A stretch of 64,000 nucleotides of DNA, taken from NCBI GenBank assembly GCA_963786445.1, contig CAWAZU010000026.1, positions 320,545-384,544 of the forward strand. Reading direction: 5' to 3'. The translations under genes were made by a program, and so were the position numbers. Below are positions 8,274 through 16,051 of the stretch, one piece after another. Numbering within the stretch: position 1 is the stretch's first letter; every line of letters begins with the position of its first letter. The notes under the pieces are model-generated. The model was given only the letters and a program-made list of their open reading frames with translations. It was not told where the DNA came from and did no database searches. Source of the DNA: JAFKFJ01 sp963786445 (GTDB lineage Bacteria > Pseudomonadota > Alphaproteobacteria > Acetobacterales > Acetobacteraceae).

Positions 8274-9123
8274 CGTTCTCGCTCGTCACCAGCCACACGG
8301 CACCGGGCAGCACCACGCGTCCGTCCTCGGCGGCGTATGGCGCAAGCGCGGCCTCGATCTCGCGCAGGGCAGCGCTTCGCACCGGCTCCGGCTGGTCCGC
8401 GAGCAGCCGGGCGGCGGCGCCGATATGGCCCGCCTGCGCAACCGCCCCGGCGAGGCCTTTGCCGCCGGCGATGTCGAGCGCCACGTCGAGCGGCGTGAAC
8501 CGCGGCGGCGCCCAGCCGGCGCCGGCGAGCAGGCCGGTCACCCGCTCGGGATCGGCGAAGGCGAACGGGCCGGGATCGTCCGGTCCCGGCCGCGGCAGCG
8601 GCGGCACATGGACCTGGGCGGCACGCAACGGCACCGCCATCCACGGATTCTCCAACAGCCCGCGCCAGCAGGCGAAGACAAGGCGCCCGCCCGGCCTGGC
8701 GGCGCGCCGCAGATTGGCGAACGCGGCCCTGGGGTCGCCGAAGAACATCACGCCGAAGCGCGAGAACATCACGTCGAACGCGTCCGCCGGGAAAGCGTGT
8801 GTGGCGGCGTCGGCGAGGAGCCAAGTGACGTTTGCGGCGTCGCCGCCCCGCGCCTTGGCGACGGCCAGGATCGGCGCGGAGACGTCGAGGCCGGTCACCC
8901 GGCCGTCCGGCACCGCTTTCGCCAGCGCCAGCGTCGTTGCCCCGCAGCCGCAGCCGATGTCGAGCACCACCGCATCGGCCGACGGCGCGGCATGAACGAT
9001 CGCCGCCTCGGCGACCGGGGCGAGCATGGTCTCGATGCCCGCCTGCTGCGCCACCCAGCGCATCCCGCCCTCGCCGTTCCAGTAGGCGATCTGGTCGGCA
9101 TGCATCTGGCTCGGCTCGGACAT
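8269..9123 (-). CDS. Class I SAM-dependent methyltransferase
   Basis: A 284-residue Rossmann methyltransferase. SAM motif I is VLDIGCGCGATTLALAKAV near residue 54, followed by GLDVSAPIL (motif II) and DVMFSRFGVMFFGDPRAAF, a UbiE/Methyltransf_11-like post-motif. The start at 9123 fits MSEPSQMHADQIAYWNGEGG, a common beginning in this group. The substrate is unknown. It converges on rho with stops inside a shared hairpin. It is next to the SAH hydrolase gene region, but the repeat module lies between them. Confidence 0.85.
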   Translation of the reverse strand: MSEPSQMHADQIAYWNGEGGMRWVAQQAGIETMLAPVAEAAIVHAAPSADAVVLDIGCGCGATTLALAKAVPDGRVTGLDVSAPILAVAKARGGDAANVTWLLADAATHAFPADAFDVMFSRFGVMFFGDPRAAFANLRRAARPGGRLVFACWRGLLENPWMAVPLRAAQVHVPPLPRPGPDDPGPFAFADPERVTGLLAGAGWAPPRFTPLDVALDIAGGKGLAGAVAQAGHIGAAARLLADQPEPVRSAALREIEAALAPYAAEDGRVVLPGAVWLVTSENA

Positions 9124-9223
9124 CGCACGCACCCGTCGAAGGACGCGCCGAGATACGGCAGGAACGCCAGGGCGGACAAGCCGAGGTCGTGACGCAGTTT
9201 GAAAAACCACGCTGCCGGTTTTT

Positions 9224-9254
9224 CCCTCTTCCCCGCAAAGAGCGGGGGAGGGGG
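9224..9254. repeat. GC-rich REP-like palindrome
   Basis: Imperfect stem of 13 pairs (arms 9224-9236 and 9242-9254, loop AAAGA) followed by CTTTTC. It is similar in type to the palindromes near 57360 and 57457 and probably belongs to the same intergenic repeat class; it could also act as a terminator. Confidence 0.45.
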
Positions 9255-9282
9255 CTTTTCACGGTCGTCCGAGTTGAGACTG

Positions 9283-9308
9283 CGACACGACCCGGCCGGG
9301 TCGTGTCG
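9283..9308. repeat. Perfect 26-bp palindrome at the edge of repeat module A
   Basis: The 13-base half 9283-9295 is the exact reverse complement of 9296-9308. The right half is the 5' boundary sequence of the module and recurs at 41423-41435 in copy B, where the left half is absent. This suggests a terminal inverted sequence or a binding site rather than chance. Confidence 0.7.
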
Positions 9309-10030
9309 TACCTTGAAAATGGACGCGGCCCGGCCGGCTTGCCCAGCCCGCCGGGGGCCGTGTTAGTATCGCTGTCATGCCGCTCGCCGCTTCCCCCGCC
9401 CTGGCCGACCGCTTCGCCTCTCTGGTCGAGGGCCTGCGCCGCGCCATCGCCGCCCGCGGCGCCGGCCTGGGGCTCGCCCTGCCGCTGATGCTGCTGCTCT
9501 GGTCGCGGCTGCGCCGCACCGCGGAGCGGTTCGCCCGCCTCGCGGCAAAAGTCCATGCCGGCACGCTGCCGCCGCCGCGCCGCCGCCTCCGCTCCCCCCG
9601 CCCGGCCCGGCCCCAGCCGCTCCGGCTGCCGCGCGGCGTCGCCTGGCTGCTGCGCCGGCTGCCGCAGGCCGCCTCCGCCGCCTCGCAGTTGCAGCACCTG
9701 CTCGCCGATCCGGCGATGGCCGAGTTGCTCGCCGCAGCACCCCAGGCCGGGCGGCTGCTCCGCCCGCTCTGCCAAATGCTGGGCGTCCGCCCGCCGCCCG
9801 CGCAGCACCCTCCGCCGCCCGTCCGGCCTGCGGCTCCGTCCCGCCCCGCCTGCCGCCCCCGGCCGCCGCCGCCCGCGCGGCCCCGCGTCTTTCCCCCGCC
9901 CGTCCCCGGCATCCCGCCCGTTCCCGCCTGACCACGCGGCGCCCCCGCACGCCCACAATGTTCCGACAGAGAAACATACTAGCCTGCCAAGAAGGGAGCA
10001 GGCGGTTTGCGGTCGTTCGAGTTGAAACTG
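9296..10030 (+). repeat. Dispersed repeat module, copy A
   Basis: About 735 bp nearly identical to 41423-42192. It contains a conserved 5' block (CCGGGTCGTGTCG then ACCTTGAAAAT), one gene (9377-9931), a conserved 3' block with the short hairpin 9982-10003, and an end sequence at 10010-10030. A 19/21 match of that end sequence also precedes the palindrome at 9262-9282, so copy A is framed by direct repeats. No transposase is present, so if mobile it would be non-autonomous. Confidence 0.7.
9377..9931 (+). CDS. Repeat-module protein, copy A (unknown function)
   Basis: A 184-residue protein, paralogous to the gene at 41504. Visible parts: an N-terminal helix (ALADRFASLVEGLRRAIAAR), a hydrophobic stretch (LGLALPLMLLLWSRL, about residues 35-49) that could anchor it in the membrane, an Arg/Pro linker, a conserved helical core (WLLRRLPQAASAASQLQHLL then GRLLRPLCQMLGVRPP), and a Pro-rich tail. 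Both copies have the same TGTTAGTATC sequence just upstream of the ATG. I recognise no domain with a known activity. I recall similar proteins in several Acetobacteraceae genomes, but cannot confirm this here. Confidence 0.6.
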   Translation: MPLAASPALADRFASLVEGLRRAIAARGAGLGLALPLMLLLWSRLRRTAERFARLAAKVHAGTLPPPRRRLRSPRPARPQPLRLPRGVAWLLRRLPQAASAASQLQHLLADPAMAELLAAAPQAGRLLRPLCQMLGVRPPPAQHPPPPVRPAAPSRPACRPRPPPPARPRVFPPPVPGIPPVPA

Positions 10031-10064
10031 CGTCACTGCCCAAGCCGAGCCGGTGATTGCGGAC

Positions 10065-10080
10065 ATAAGGATGTCCTTAT
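10065..10080. promoter_or_regulatory. Palindromic operator upstream of ahcY
   Basis: ATAAGGA-TG-TCCTTAT, perfect 7-base arms with a 2-base centre, about 40 bases before the ahcY start. It is AT-rich in GC-rich DNA and the right size for a dimeric winged-helix regulator. SahR-type ArsR-family regulators of methionine and SAH genes are known to use palindromes near ahcY in Proteobacteria; whether this is that motif is inference. The following TTATATA could be part of a -10 element. Confidence 0.6.
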
Positions 10081-10114
10081 ATACCTCGCCGCCTTCCCAG
10101 CAGGAGCCGCCACC

Positions 10115-11422
10115 ATGCCGGATACCGCCATCGCCCATGACTACAAGGTCAAGGACATTGCGCTCGCCGACTGGGGCCGCAAGGAGATCGCCATGGCCGA
10201 GGACGAGATGCCCGGCCTGATGGCGGTGCGCGCCGAATACGGCAAGGACAAGCCGCTCCGGGGCGCGCGCATCGCCGGCTGCCTGCACATGACCATCCAG
10301 ACCGCGGTGCTGATCGAGACGCTGCAACATCTCGGCGCGACGGTGCGCTGGTCGTCCTGCAACATCTTTTCCACCCAGGACCACGCCGCCGCCGCCATCG
10401 CCGCCGCCGGCACGCCCGTGTTCGCCTGGAAGGGCATGGACGAGGAGGAATTCTGGTGGTGCATCGAGCAGACCATCAAGGGGCCGGACGGCTGGACGCC
10501 GAACATGATCCTCGATGACGGCGGCGACCTGACGCTGCTGATGCACGACAAGCACGCCGACATGCTCGACGCCGTGCGCGGCATTTCGGAGGAGACCACG
10601 ACCGGCGTGCATCGGCTGCGCGAGATGGCGAAGGCCGGAACGCTGCGCGTGCCCGCGATCAACGTCAACGACAGTGTCACGAAAAGCAAGTTCGACAACC
10701 TCTACGGCTGCCGCGAAAGCCTGGTCGATGCCATCCGCCGCGGCACCGACGTGATGATGGCCGGAAAAGTCGCGGTGGTGAACGGGTTCGGCGACGTGGG
10801 CAAAGGCTCGGCCGCCAGCCTGCGCAATGCCGGCTGCCGCGTCATGGTCACCGAGGTCGATCCGATCTGTGCCTTGCAGGCCGCGATGGAGGGCTACGAG
10901 GTGACGACGATGGACGATGCCGCGCCGGTCGCCGACATCTTCGTCACCGCGACGGGCAATGTCGATGTCATCACCATCGACCACATGCGGCGCATGAAAA
11001 ACCGTGCCATCGTCTGCAACATCGGCCATTTCGACGCGGAGATCCAGATCGCCGCGCTGCGCAACCATCGCTGGGAGAACGTCAAGCCACAGGTGGACGA
11101 GGTGGTGTTCCCCGACGGCAAGCGGCTGATCGTGCTGTCCGAGGGAAGGCTGGTCAATCTCGGCAACGCCACCGGCCACCCGAGCTTCGTGATGAGCGCC
11201 AGCTTCACCAACCAGGTGCTGGCGCAGATCGAGCTGTGGACCGCGCCGCAGGGAAAATACCAGCGTCAGGTCTATACGCTGCCAAAGACGCTCGACGAGA
11301 AGGTGGCGGCGCTGCATCTGGCCAAGGTGGGCGCCAAGCTGACCCGGCTCAGTCCGAAACAAGCCGAGTACATCGGCGTTGCGCCGGGCGGACCGTTCAA
11401 GCACGAGCAGTACCGCTATTGA
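10115..11422 (+). CDS. ahcY: Adenosylhomocysteinase
   Basis: S-adenosylhomocysteine hydrolase, NAD-dependent. It splits SAH into adenosine and homocysteine and so relieves inhibition of methyltransferases. The 435-residue protein shows GCLHMTIQTAVLIETL near the N-terminus, the NAD-binding VVNGFGDVGKGSAASLRNAG and the C-terminal KHEQYRY family ending. AGGAG at 10102-10106 is a good ribosome site for the ATG at 10115. It stands alone, with a palindromic operator before it and a hairpin after it. Confidence 0.97.
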   Translation: MPDTAIAHDYKVKDIALADWGRKEIAMAEDEMPGLMAVRAEYGKDKPLRGARIAGCLHMTIQTAVLIETLQHLGATVRWSSCNIFSTQDHAAAAIAAAGTPVFAWKGMDEEEFWWCIEQTIKGPDGWTPNMILDDGGDLTLLMHDKHADMLDAVRGISEETTTGVHRLREMAKAGTLRVPAINVNDSVTKSKFDNLYGCRESLVDAIRRGTDVMMAGKVAVVNGFGDVGKGSAASLRNAGCRVMVTEVDPICALQAAMEGYEVTTMDDAAPVADIFVTATGNVDVITIDHMRRMKNRAIVCNIGHFDAEIQIAALRNHRWENVKPQVDEVVFPDGKRLIVLSEGRLVNLGNATGHPSFVMSASFTNQVLAQIELWTAPQGKYQRQVYTLPKTLDEKVAALHLAKVGAKLTRLSPKQAEYIGVAPGGPFKHEQYRY

Positions 11423-11437
11423 TTCCATTCGACGGCA

Positions 11438-11470
11438 CGGCGGCCGGCACAATGCCGGTCGCCGCGCTTT
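11438..11470 (+). terminator. Hairpin terminator after ahcY
   Basis: A 12-bp stem (11438-11449 with 11453-11464, one G-T pair) with a CAA loop, followed by CGCTTTGCC. It lies 16 bases after the ahcY stop. The T-run is short, so termination strength is uncertain. Confidence 0.55.
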
Positions 11471-11633
11471 GCCGGACATTCACGAAGGCCGTTTCACCGC
11501 GGGTTAACGACTGCGTGACCTCATCCGCTGGTCACGAAGGTTTCTCTGACGGCTTGCCCGGACCGCGATAGAAGGGCTGCGGGGGACGCCGATCCCCCGC
11601 TCCGCGCAACGCGGTATCCGAAGGTGCTCCTGC

Positions 11634-11870
11634 ATGACCGATCCGGTGATCCGGCCTGATGTGACGCAGGCCCAGACCGAGGCGGTGCGCCGCGTGGTGG
11701 CGGCGACCCGCGACCATACGATGCTCGCCGACCTGCTGTTCCTGGAGCGGTGGGAGATGATGCCGATCCACGGCCCGGCGGCGGCACTGCGCGTGGCGCA
11801 GATCCGCCGCGCCAATCCGATCCTCGCCGAACAGGTCCGCGCCGAGGTCGCCCGCGCCCGCGGTGCCTAG
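11634..11870 (+). CDS. Small hypothetical protein
   Basis: A 78-residue protein, MTDPVIRPDVTQAQTEAVRR onwards, predicted mostly helical with charged residues and no signal or membrane segment. I do not recognise it. Its TAG forms a shared CTAG at 11867-11870 with the stop of the convergent CoA-transferase gene, a tidy arrangement that supports it being real. The 211 bases between ahcY and this gene contain only the ahcY terminator and a short GTGAC/GTCAC inverted repeat near 11516-11536. Confidence 0.45.
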   Translation: MTDPVIRPDVTQAQTEAVRRVVAATRDHTMLADLLFLERWEMMPIHGPAAALRVAQIRRANPILAEQVRAEVARARGA

Positions 11871-13066
11871 AACAGGGCGCCCGCCGTTCGCAGGGCCTCG
11901 ACCTCCGCGGCCGAAAACCCGGCCTCGCGCAGCACCTCCGGCCCGTGCTCGCCGATGCGCGGCGGCTGCCGCCGCAGCACGTTGCGCGCGCGGTTCGCGC
12001 CGAACTCCAGCGGCAACGCCGGCAGGCCGGCCCGCGCGCCGCCGTCTCCGCCGAGTGCGGCCAGCGCCGTCTCCAGCAGGCCGCCGCCGGCCAGGAGCTG
12101 CGCGTCGTCGAGCAGGTCGAGCGGGTGGCGGACCGGCGCGTGCGGCACCGATGCGGCCTCGCAGCGCGCGACGATGTCGCCGGCCGGGAGCGCGCCCAGC
12201 CGCTCGGCGAGGCGCGGGATCAGCCACGCGCGCTCCGCCGCGCGGGCGGCGTTGCCGGCGAGCCGCGGATCGGCCAGCAGGTCGGGCAGGTCGAACGCCG
12301 GGGCGAAGCGCTGCCACTGCGCATCGCTGGTGACGCCGACGAACACCTGCGCGCCGTCTTCGGCCTCGAACACGTCGTAGATGCCCCAGGGGCTGCGGCG
12401 CGCCGGCATCGGCGGCATTTTTCCGCCGGTCAGCACGCTGCCGGCAATGTGCGAGCCGACCAGGAAGGCCGCGCTCTCGAACAGGGCGCTGCCGACGCGC
12501 TGGCCGGCGCCGGTGCGGTCACGCTCGCGCAGCGCCGCCAGCACGCCGACCACGCCGAACACGGCGCCCAGGATGTCGATGACCGAGGCGCCGACCCGCA
12601 ACGGCCGGCCCGGCGGGCCGGTCATGGTGGCAAGGCCGGTCTGCATCTGCACCACCTCGTCGAGCGCGCCGCGCCCTTCGCTCGGACCGGCGAGGTATCC
12701 TTTCAGCGCCAGGTAGATCAGCCTGGGGTTCAGCCTCTCCAGCACGTCCCAGCCGCAGCCGAGCCGCTCCATCGTGCCCGGCCCGAAATTCTCCAGCAGG
12801 ACGTCGGCCCGCGCCGCCAGCCGGTGCAGCGCCGCCTGCCCCTCCGGCCGCTTGAGGTCGAGGGCGAGGCTGCGCTTGTTGCGGTTGAAGGTGGCGAAAA
12901 ACCCGGCGCCGAAACCGGGCAGGCGGCGGGTCGGATCGCCCTCCGGCGGCTCGATCTTCACCACGTCGGCGCCGAGATCGGCGAGGATCAGGCCGGCGCA
13001 CGGCCCCATGATGGTGTGCCCGAGATCGAGCACGGTGAGGCCGGCGAGCGGCGCCGCCCCGGTCAC
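11867..13066 (-). CDS. CaiB/BaiF family (class III) CoA-transferase
   Basis: A 399-residue class III CoA-transferase. Landmarks are LAGLTVLDLGHTIMGPCAGL, LADLGADVVKIEPPEGDPTR with the conserved EPP, FNRNKRSLALDLKRPEG, and DVLLENFGPGTMERLG with the catalytic Asp region. The GTG at 13066 overlaps the lyase stop (GTGA), so it is the second gene of a two-gene operon. The human SUGCT enzyme of this family moves CoA onto hydroxymethylglutarate; pairing with an HMG-CoA-lyase-like gene suggests a similar substrate here. That is inference. Confidence 0.85.
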   Translation of the reverse strand: MTGAAPLAGLTVLDLGHTIMGPCAGLILADLGADVVKIEPPEGDPTRRLPGFGAGFFATFNRNKRSLALDLKRPEGQAALHRLAARADVLLENFGPGTMERLGCGWDVLERLNPRLIYLALKGYLAGPSEGRGALDEVVQMQTGLATMTGPPGRPLRVGASVIDILGAVFGVVGVLAALRERDRTGAGQRVGSALFESAAFLVGSHIAGSVLTGGKMPPMPARRSPWGIYDVFEAEDGAQVFVGVTSDAQWQRFAPAFDLPDLLADPRLAGNAARAAERAWLIPRLAERLGALPAGDIVARCEAASVPHAPVRHPLDLLDDAQLLAGGGLLETALAALGGDGGARAGLPALPLEFGANRARNVLRRQPPRIGEHGPEVLREAGFSAAEVEALRTAGALF

Positions 13067-14019
13067 GCCGCGCGCCGGAACGCGGCCAGCGGCCCGGAGC
13101 GCAGCACCGCACTCGGCAGGCGGTGGCCGACGATGCGCTCGGCGAGCCGCCCGGCCTCGACCAGCGCGGCAAGATCGACCCCGGTGGCGATACCGAGTTC
13201 GTCGCACAGCAGCACCAGTTCCTCGGTGGCGATGTTGCCCGGCGCGCCGGGCTGGCCGGCGAACGGGCAGCCGCCGAGGCCGCCCACCGCCGCGTCGAAC
13301 CGCGAAACCCCGAGGCGCAGCCCGGCATGGGCGTTGGCGATGCCCAGCCCGCGGGTGTCGTGCAGGTGCAGCGACAGCCGCAGATCCGGCCAGCGGTCGC
13401 GCACCGCGCCGACCGCGCGCTCGATGCGCGCCGGCGTCGCCCAGCCCATGGTGTCGGCGAGCGACAGGTCGCGTGGCGAAACGCCCGCCTCGGCGGCGAT
13501 CGCCAGTCCGTCCGCGACGGTCGCCATAACCGCCTCGGGGGTTATGTCGCCCGAATAGTTGCAGCCGAACGCCGCCATCACCAGCAGCCTGGTGACCGGC
13601 ACGCCGGCGGCCAGGTGGGCCGCGGTCTGCCGCCGCATCGCCGCGATCTGGCCGGCGCGGTCGCGGTTGAGGTTTTTGCGCGAAAACGCCTCCGAGGCGC
13701 TGAGCGAGATCGAGCCGACCAGCGCGAGCCGTCCGCGGAACGCCAGCGCCCGGTCCAGCCCGGCCTGGTTGAACCAGAGCGCCGTATAGGCCACGCCGGG
13801 ACGCGGCGCGAAGCCGGCGGCCACCGCCTCGGCGTCCGCCCAGCCAGGCACCAGTTTCGCGCTGACGAAGGAGGCGACCTGGATCGTGCGCAGGCCGGTG
13901 GCAGAGAGCGCGTCGATCAGCGCGATTTTCGCCTCGGTCGCGATCGGCCCGGGCTCGATCTGAAAACCCTCGCGCGGTCCCTCCTCGGCGATTTCGACCC
14001 GGTCGGGAAGCTCGGTCAT
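13063..14019 (-). CDS. Hydroxymethylglutaryl-CoA lyase family protein
   Basis: A 318-residue TIM-barrel lyase of the HMGL-like family. The N-terminal EEGPREGFQIEPGPI holds the substrate and metal residues, HLHDTRGLGIANAHAGL provides the metal-binding HxH, and GGLGGCPFAGQPGAPGNIAT is the HMG-CoA lyase signature with the catalytic Cys. It would cleave HMG-CoA to acetyl-CoA and acetoacetate, or a close analogue such as citramalyl-CoA. It begins the operon with the CoA-transferase. No leucine-degradation genes are adjacent, so the true substrate is open. Confidence 0.85.
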   Translation of the reverse strand: MTELPDRVEIAEEGPREGFQIEPGPIATEAKIALIDALSATGLRTIQVASFVSAKLVPGWADAEAVAAGFAPRPGVAYTALWFNQAGLDRALAFRGRLALVGSISLSASEAFSRKNLNRDRAGQIAAMRRQTAAHLAAGVPVTRLLVMAAFGCNYSGDITPEAVMATVADGLAIAAEAGVSPRDLSLADTMGWATPARIERAVGAVRDRWPDLRLSLHLHDTRGLGIANAHAGLRLGVSRFDAAVGGLGGCPFAGQPGAPGNIATEELVLLCDELGIATGVDLAALVEAGRLAERIVGHRLPSAVLRSGPLAAFRRAA

Positions 14020-14094
14020 GGCGCTCACCCTGGCATGCCCGGTTGGCAAACGCCCACTCTCGCCCCGGCTGCCTGGCCGCGCTAGGGTCGGCCC

Positions 14095-14874
14095 ATGCCG
14101 TCAGCCCCGCAAAAAACGCCCCGTGTCGGCCTGTTCGTCACCTGCCTGGTCGATCTGTATCGCCCGACCGTCGGCTTTGCCGCCTTAAAACTGCTGCAAC
14201 GCGCGGGGTGCCAGGTCGAGGTGCCGCGGGCGCAGACCTGCTGCGGCCAGCCGGCCTACAACAGCGGCGACCGCGCCACCGCCCGCGACATCGCGCGCGG
14301 CGTGCTCGATGCGTTCGGCGGCTTCGACTATGTCGTGGTGCCGTCGGGAAGCTGCGGCGGGATGCTGCGCGAGCACCTGCCGCACCTGTTCGACGACGAC
14401 CCGAACCTGAAGCCGCGCGCCGCGGCCCTGGGCGCGAAAACCTATGAACTGGTCAGCTTCCTCGTCGATGTCATGGGCATGGCGTCGGTCGAGGCCGCCT
14501 GCGCCGGCACCGCGACCTATCAGGACAGTTGCGCCGGGCTGCGCGAGCTCGGCGTGAAGGCGCAGCCGCGCCGCCTGCTCGGCAGCGTTGCCGGGCTGGC
14601 GCTGAAGGAGATGGCGGAGCCGGAGGTCTGCTGCGGCTTCGGCGGCACGTTCTGCGTCAAATATCCGGCGATCTCGACGCGCATGGTGGCCGACAAGACG
14701 CGCGACATCGCGGCGACCGGCGCCGACCTGCTGCTCGCCGGCGATCTCGGCTGCCTGCTCAACATGGCCGGGCGGCTGGCCCGCGAAGGCAGCGCCGTGA
14801 AAGTGCGGCACGTCGCCGAAGTGCTGGCCGGCATGACCGACGACGTGCCGCCGATCGGCGAGGCGCGCCGCTGA
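14095..14874 (+). CDS. lutA: LutA-like (Fe-S)-binding oxidoreductase subunit
   Basis: A 259-residue protein with two cysteine-rich CCG domains: AQTCCGQPAYNSGD with SGSCGGM, and YQDSCAGLRELG with EPEVCCGFGGTFC. This is the LutA/YkgE pattern, which binds Fe-S clusters and works with LutB and LutC in L-lactate oxidation. Here it is alone, about 13 kb from lutC, divergent from the HMG-CoA-lyase operon. It could serve the lut system at the left edge or belong to a related glycolate or heterodisulfide-type reaction. Confidence 0.8.
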   Translation: MPSAPQKTPRVGLFVTCLVDLYRPTVGFAALKLLQRAGCQVEVPRAQTCCGQPAYNSGDRATARDIARGVLDAFGGFDYVVVPSGSCGGMLREHLPHLFDDDPNLKPRAAALGAKTYELVSFLVDVMGMASVEAACAGTATYQDSCAGLRELGVKAQPRRLLGSVAGLALKEMAEPEVCCGFGGTFCVKYPAISTRMVADKTRDIAATGADLLLAGDLGCLLNMAGRLAREGSAVKVRHVAEVLAGMTDDVPPIGEARR

Positions 14875-14905
14875 CCGCCACCGCGTCCTGTGCTATGGGA
14901 GCCGT

Positions 14906-15463
14906 ATGAACGTCACCCTGCGCGTGCCGACGAGCATCGAGGAGTTCCTCGCCTGGGAGGAACGGCAGGAGCTGCGCTACGAGTTCGACGGGGTGCGGGC
15001 GATTGCGATGGTGGGCGGAACCTCGGCGCATGAGCGCATTGCGCTGAACATTGCATTCGCGCTGCAACACCGACTGCGACCCGGCTGCCACGCCTACGTC
15101 AACGGCATGAAGCTGCGGCTGGCCGACAGCATCCGCTACCCCGATGTCATGGTCGTCTGCACGCGGGTTGACAACGACGCCACCCTCGTAACCGATCCCG
15201 TCGTCGTGTTCGAGGTGCTGTCCGACAGCACCAGCCGCATCGACCGGCTGGTCAAGACCCGCGAGTATGGCGCCGCACCCTCGATCGCGCGCTACGTCAT
15301 CGTCGAGCAGACCGGCATCGGCGCGATGGTGTTCGAGCGGCCGGACTGGCGCGGGCAGCCGCTCATCGGCGCGGACACGGTGCTGGCGCTGCCGGAGATC
15401 GGCGCCGAACTGCGGCTCGGCGACTGCTATGCCGGCCTGGAACTCGACCCCGAGTCGGGCTGA
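14906..15463 (+). CDS. Uma2-family (DUF820) putative endonuclease
   Basis: A 185-residue PD-(D/E)XK-fold protein. It shows the Uma2 features: EEFLAWEERQELRYEFDGVR at the N-terminus with the conserved E and the YEF-x-x-G pattern, then RYPDVMVVC (catalytic Asp) and PVVVFEVLSDST. The biological role of the family is unclear; it is abundant in cyanobacteria and many soil bacteria and sometimes travels with mobile DNA. It lies 31 bases after lutA. Confidence 0.8.
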   Translation: MNVTLRVPTSIEEFLAWEERQELRYEFDGVRAIAMVGGTSAHERIALNIAFALQHRLRPGCHAYVNGMKLRLADSIRYPDVMVVCTRVDNDATLVTDPVVVFEVLSDSTSRIDRLVKTREYGAAPSIARYVIVEQTGIGAMVFERPDWRGQPLIGADTVLALPEIGAELRLGDCYAGLELDPESG

Positions 15464-15466
15464 CCG

Positions 15467-16051
15467 TCATGCCATCGCCGCCGTCACCGCCGCGCGCAGC
15501 GCCGGCAGCACTTCGGCGGCGAACCAGGGATTGCGGTTCTCCCATGCCACCGTGCGCCAGGACGGATGCGGCAGCGGGAACCGCTCCGGCAGCAACCGGC
15601 GAAAATCCTGCACTCGCTCGGTCATGCTTCCCGGCCCGAGCGCGAACGCCTGCGCGTGGGAGCCGACCAGCAGCGTCAGCCGCAGCCCCGCCAGCAGCGG
15701 CACCAGCAGCGGATGCCAGTGCGCGGCGCAGCCGGCGCGCGGCGGTGCATCGCCGCCGTTCGGCAGCCGCCCCGGATAGCAGAGGCCGGTTGCGATGATG
15801 GCGATGCGGCGCTCGTCGTAGAACGCCGCACGATCCATCCCCAGCCACAGCCGCAGCCGGTCGCCGGAGGCGTCGTCCCACGGGATGCCGCTGGCATGCA
15901 CTTTCGTGCCCGGCGCCTGACCCACGATCAGCAGCCGCGCGGTCGCCGAGACGCGCAGCACCGGCCGCGGTCCAAGCGGCAGGCCGGTGCAGCGCGTGCA
16001 GGCGCGCGCCGCGGCGGCCATCCCGGCCAGCGCCGCGTCGGGATCAGTCAT
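15467..16051 (-). CDS. Uracil-DNA glycosylase family protein
   Basis: A 194-residue protein with the UDG-superfamily fold. The active-site loop LLIVGQAPGTKVHASGIPWD resembles family 4 (GQAPG), and LPHPSWRTVAWENRNPWF contains the C-terminal HPS motif. An early pair of cysteines (CTRC) could be part of a metal or Fe-S site, but the full four-Cys set of family 4 is not obvious. It overlaps the sirtuin gene by 8 bases and probably depends on it for translation. Confidence 0.8.
   Translation of the reverse strand: MTDPDAALAGMAAAARACTRCTGLPLGPRPVLRVSATARLLIVGQAPGTKVHASGIPWDDASGDRLRLWLGMDRAAFYDERRIAIIATGLCYPGRLPNGGDAPPRAGCAAHWHPLLVPLLAGLRLTLLVGSHAQAFALGPGSMTERVQDFRRLLPERFPLPHPSWRTVAWENRNPWFAAEVLPALRAAVTAAMA

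Noticed and set aside
10031..10114. SAH or SAM riboswitch before ahcY
   Set aside because: Only about 35 bases lie between the palindrome and the start codon, with no room or conserved core for a SAH riboswitch; a protein operator is a better reading.
8081..11479. A 1132-codon minus-strand open frame across the methyltransferase, repeat module and ahcY
   Set aside because: It runs antisense to ahcY and through the repeat module without any recognisable domain; ahcY on the plus strand is certain.
11750..13558. A 602-codon plus-strand frame opposite the CoA-transferase and HMG-CoA lyase genes
   Set aside because: Antisense shadow. The minus-strand genes have full catalytic motifs and coupled start/stop codons.
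13560..13900. Short plus-strand frame antisense to the HMG-CoA lyase gene
   Set aside because: No ribosome site or domain, and it lies wholly within a convincing gene.
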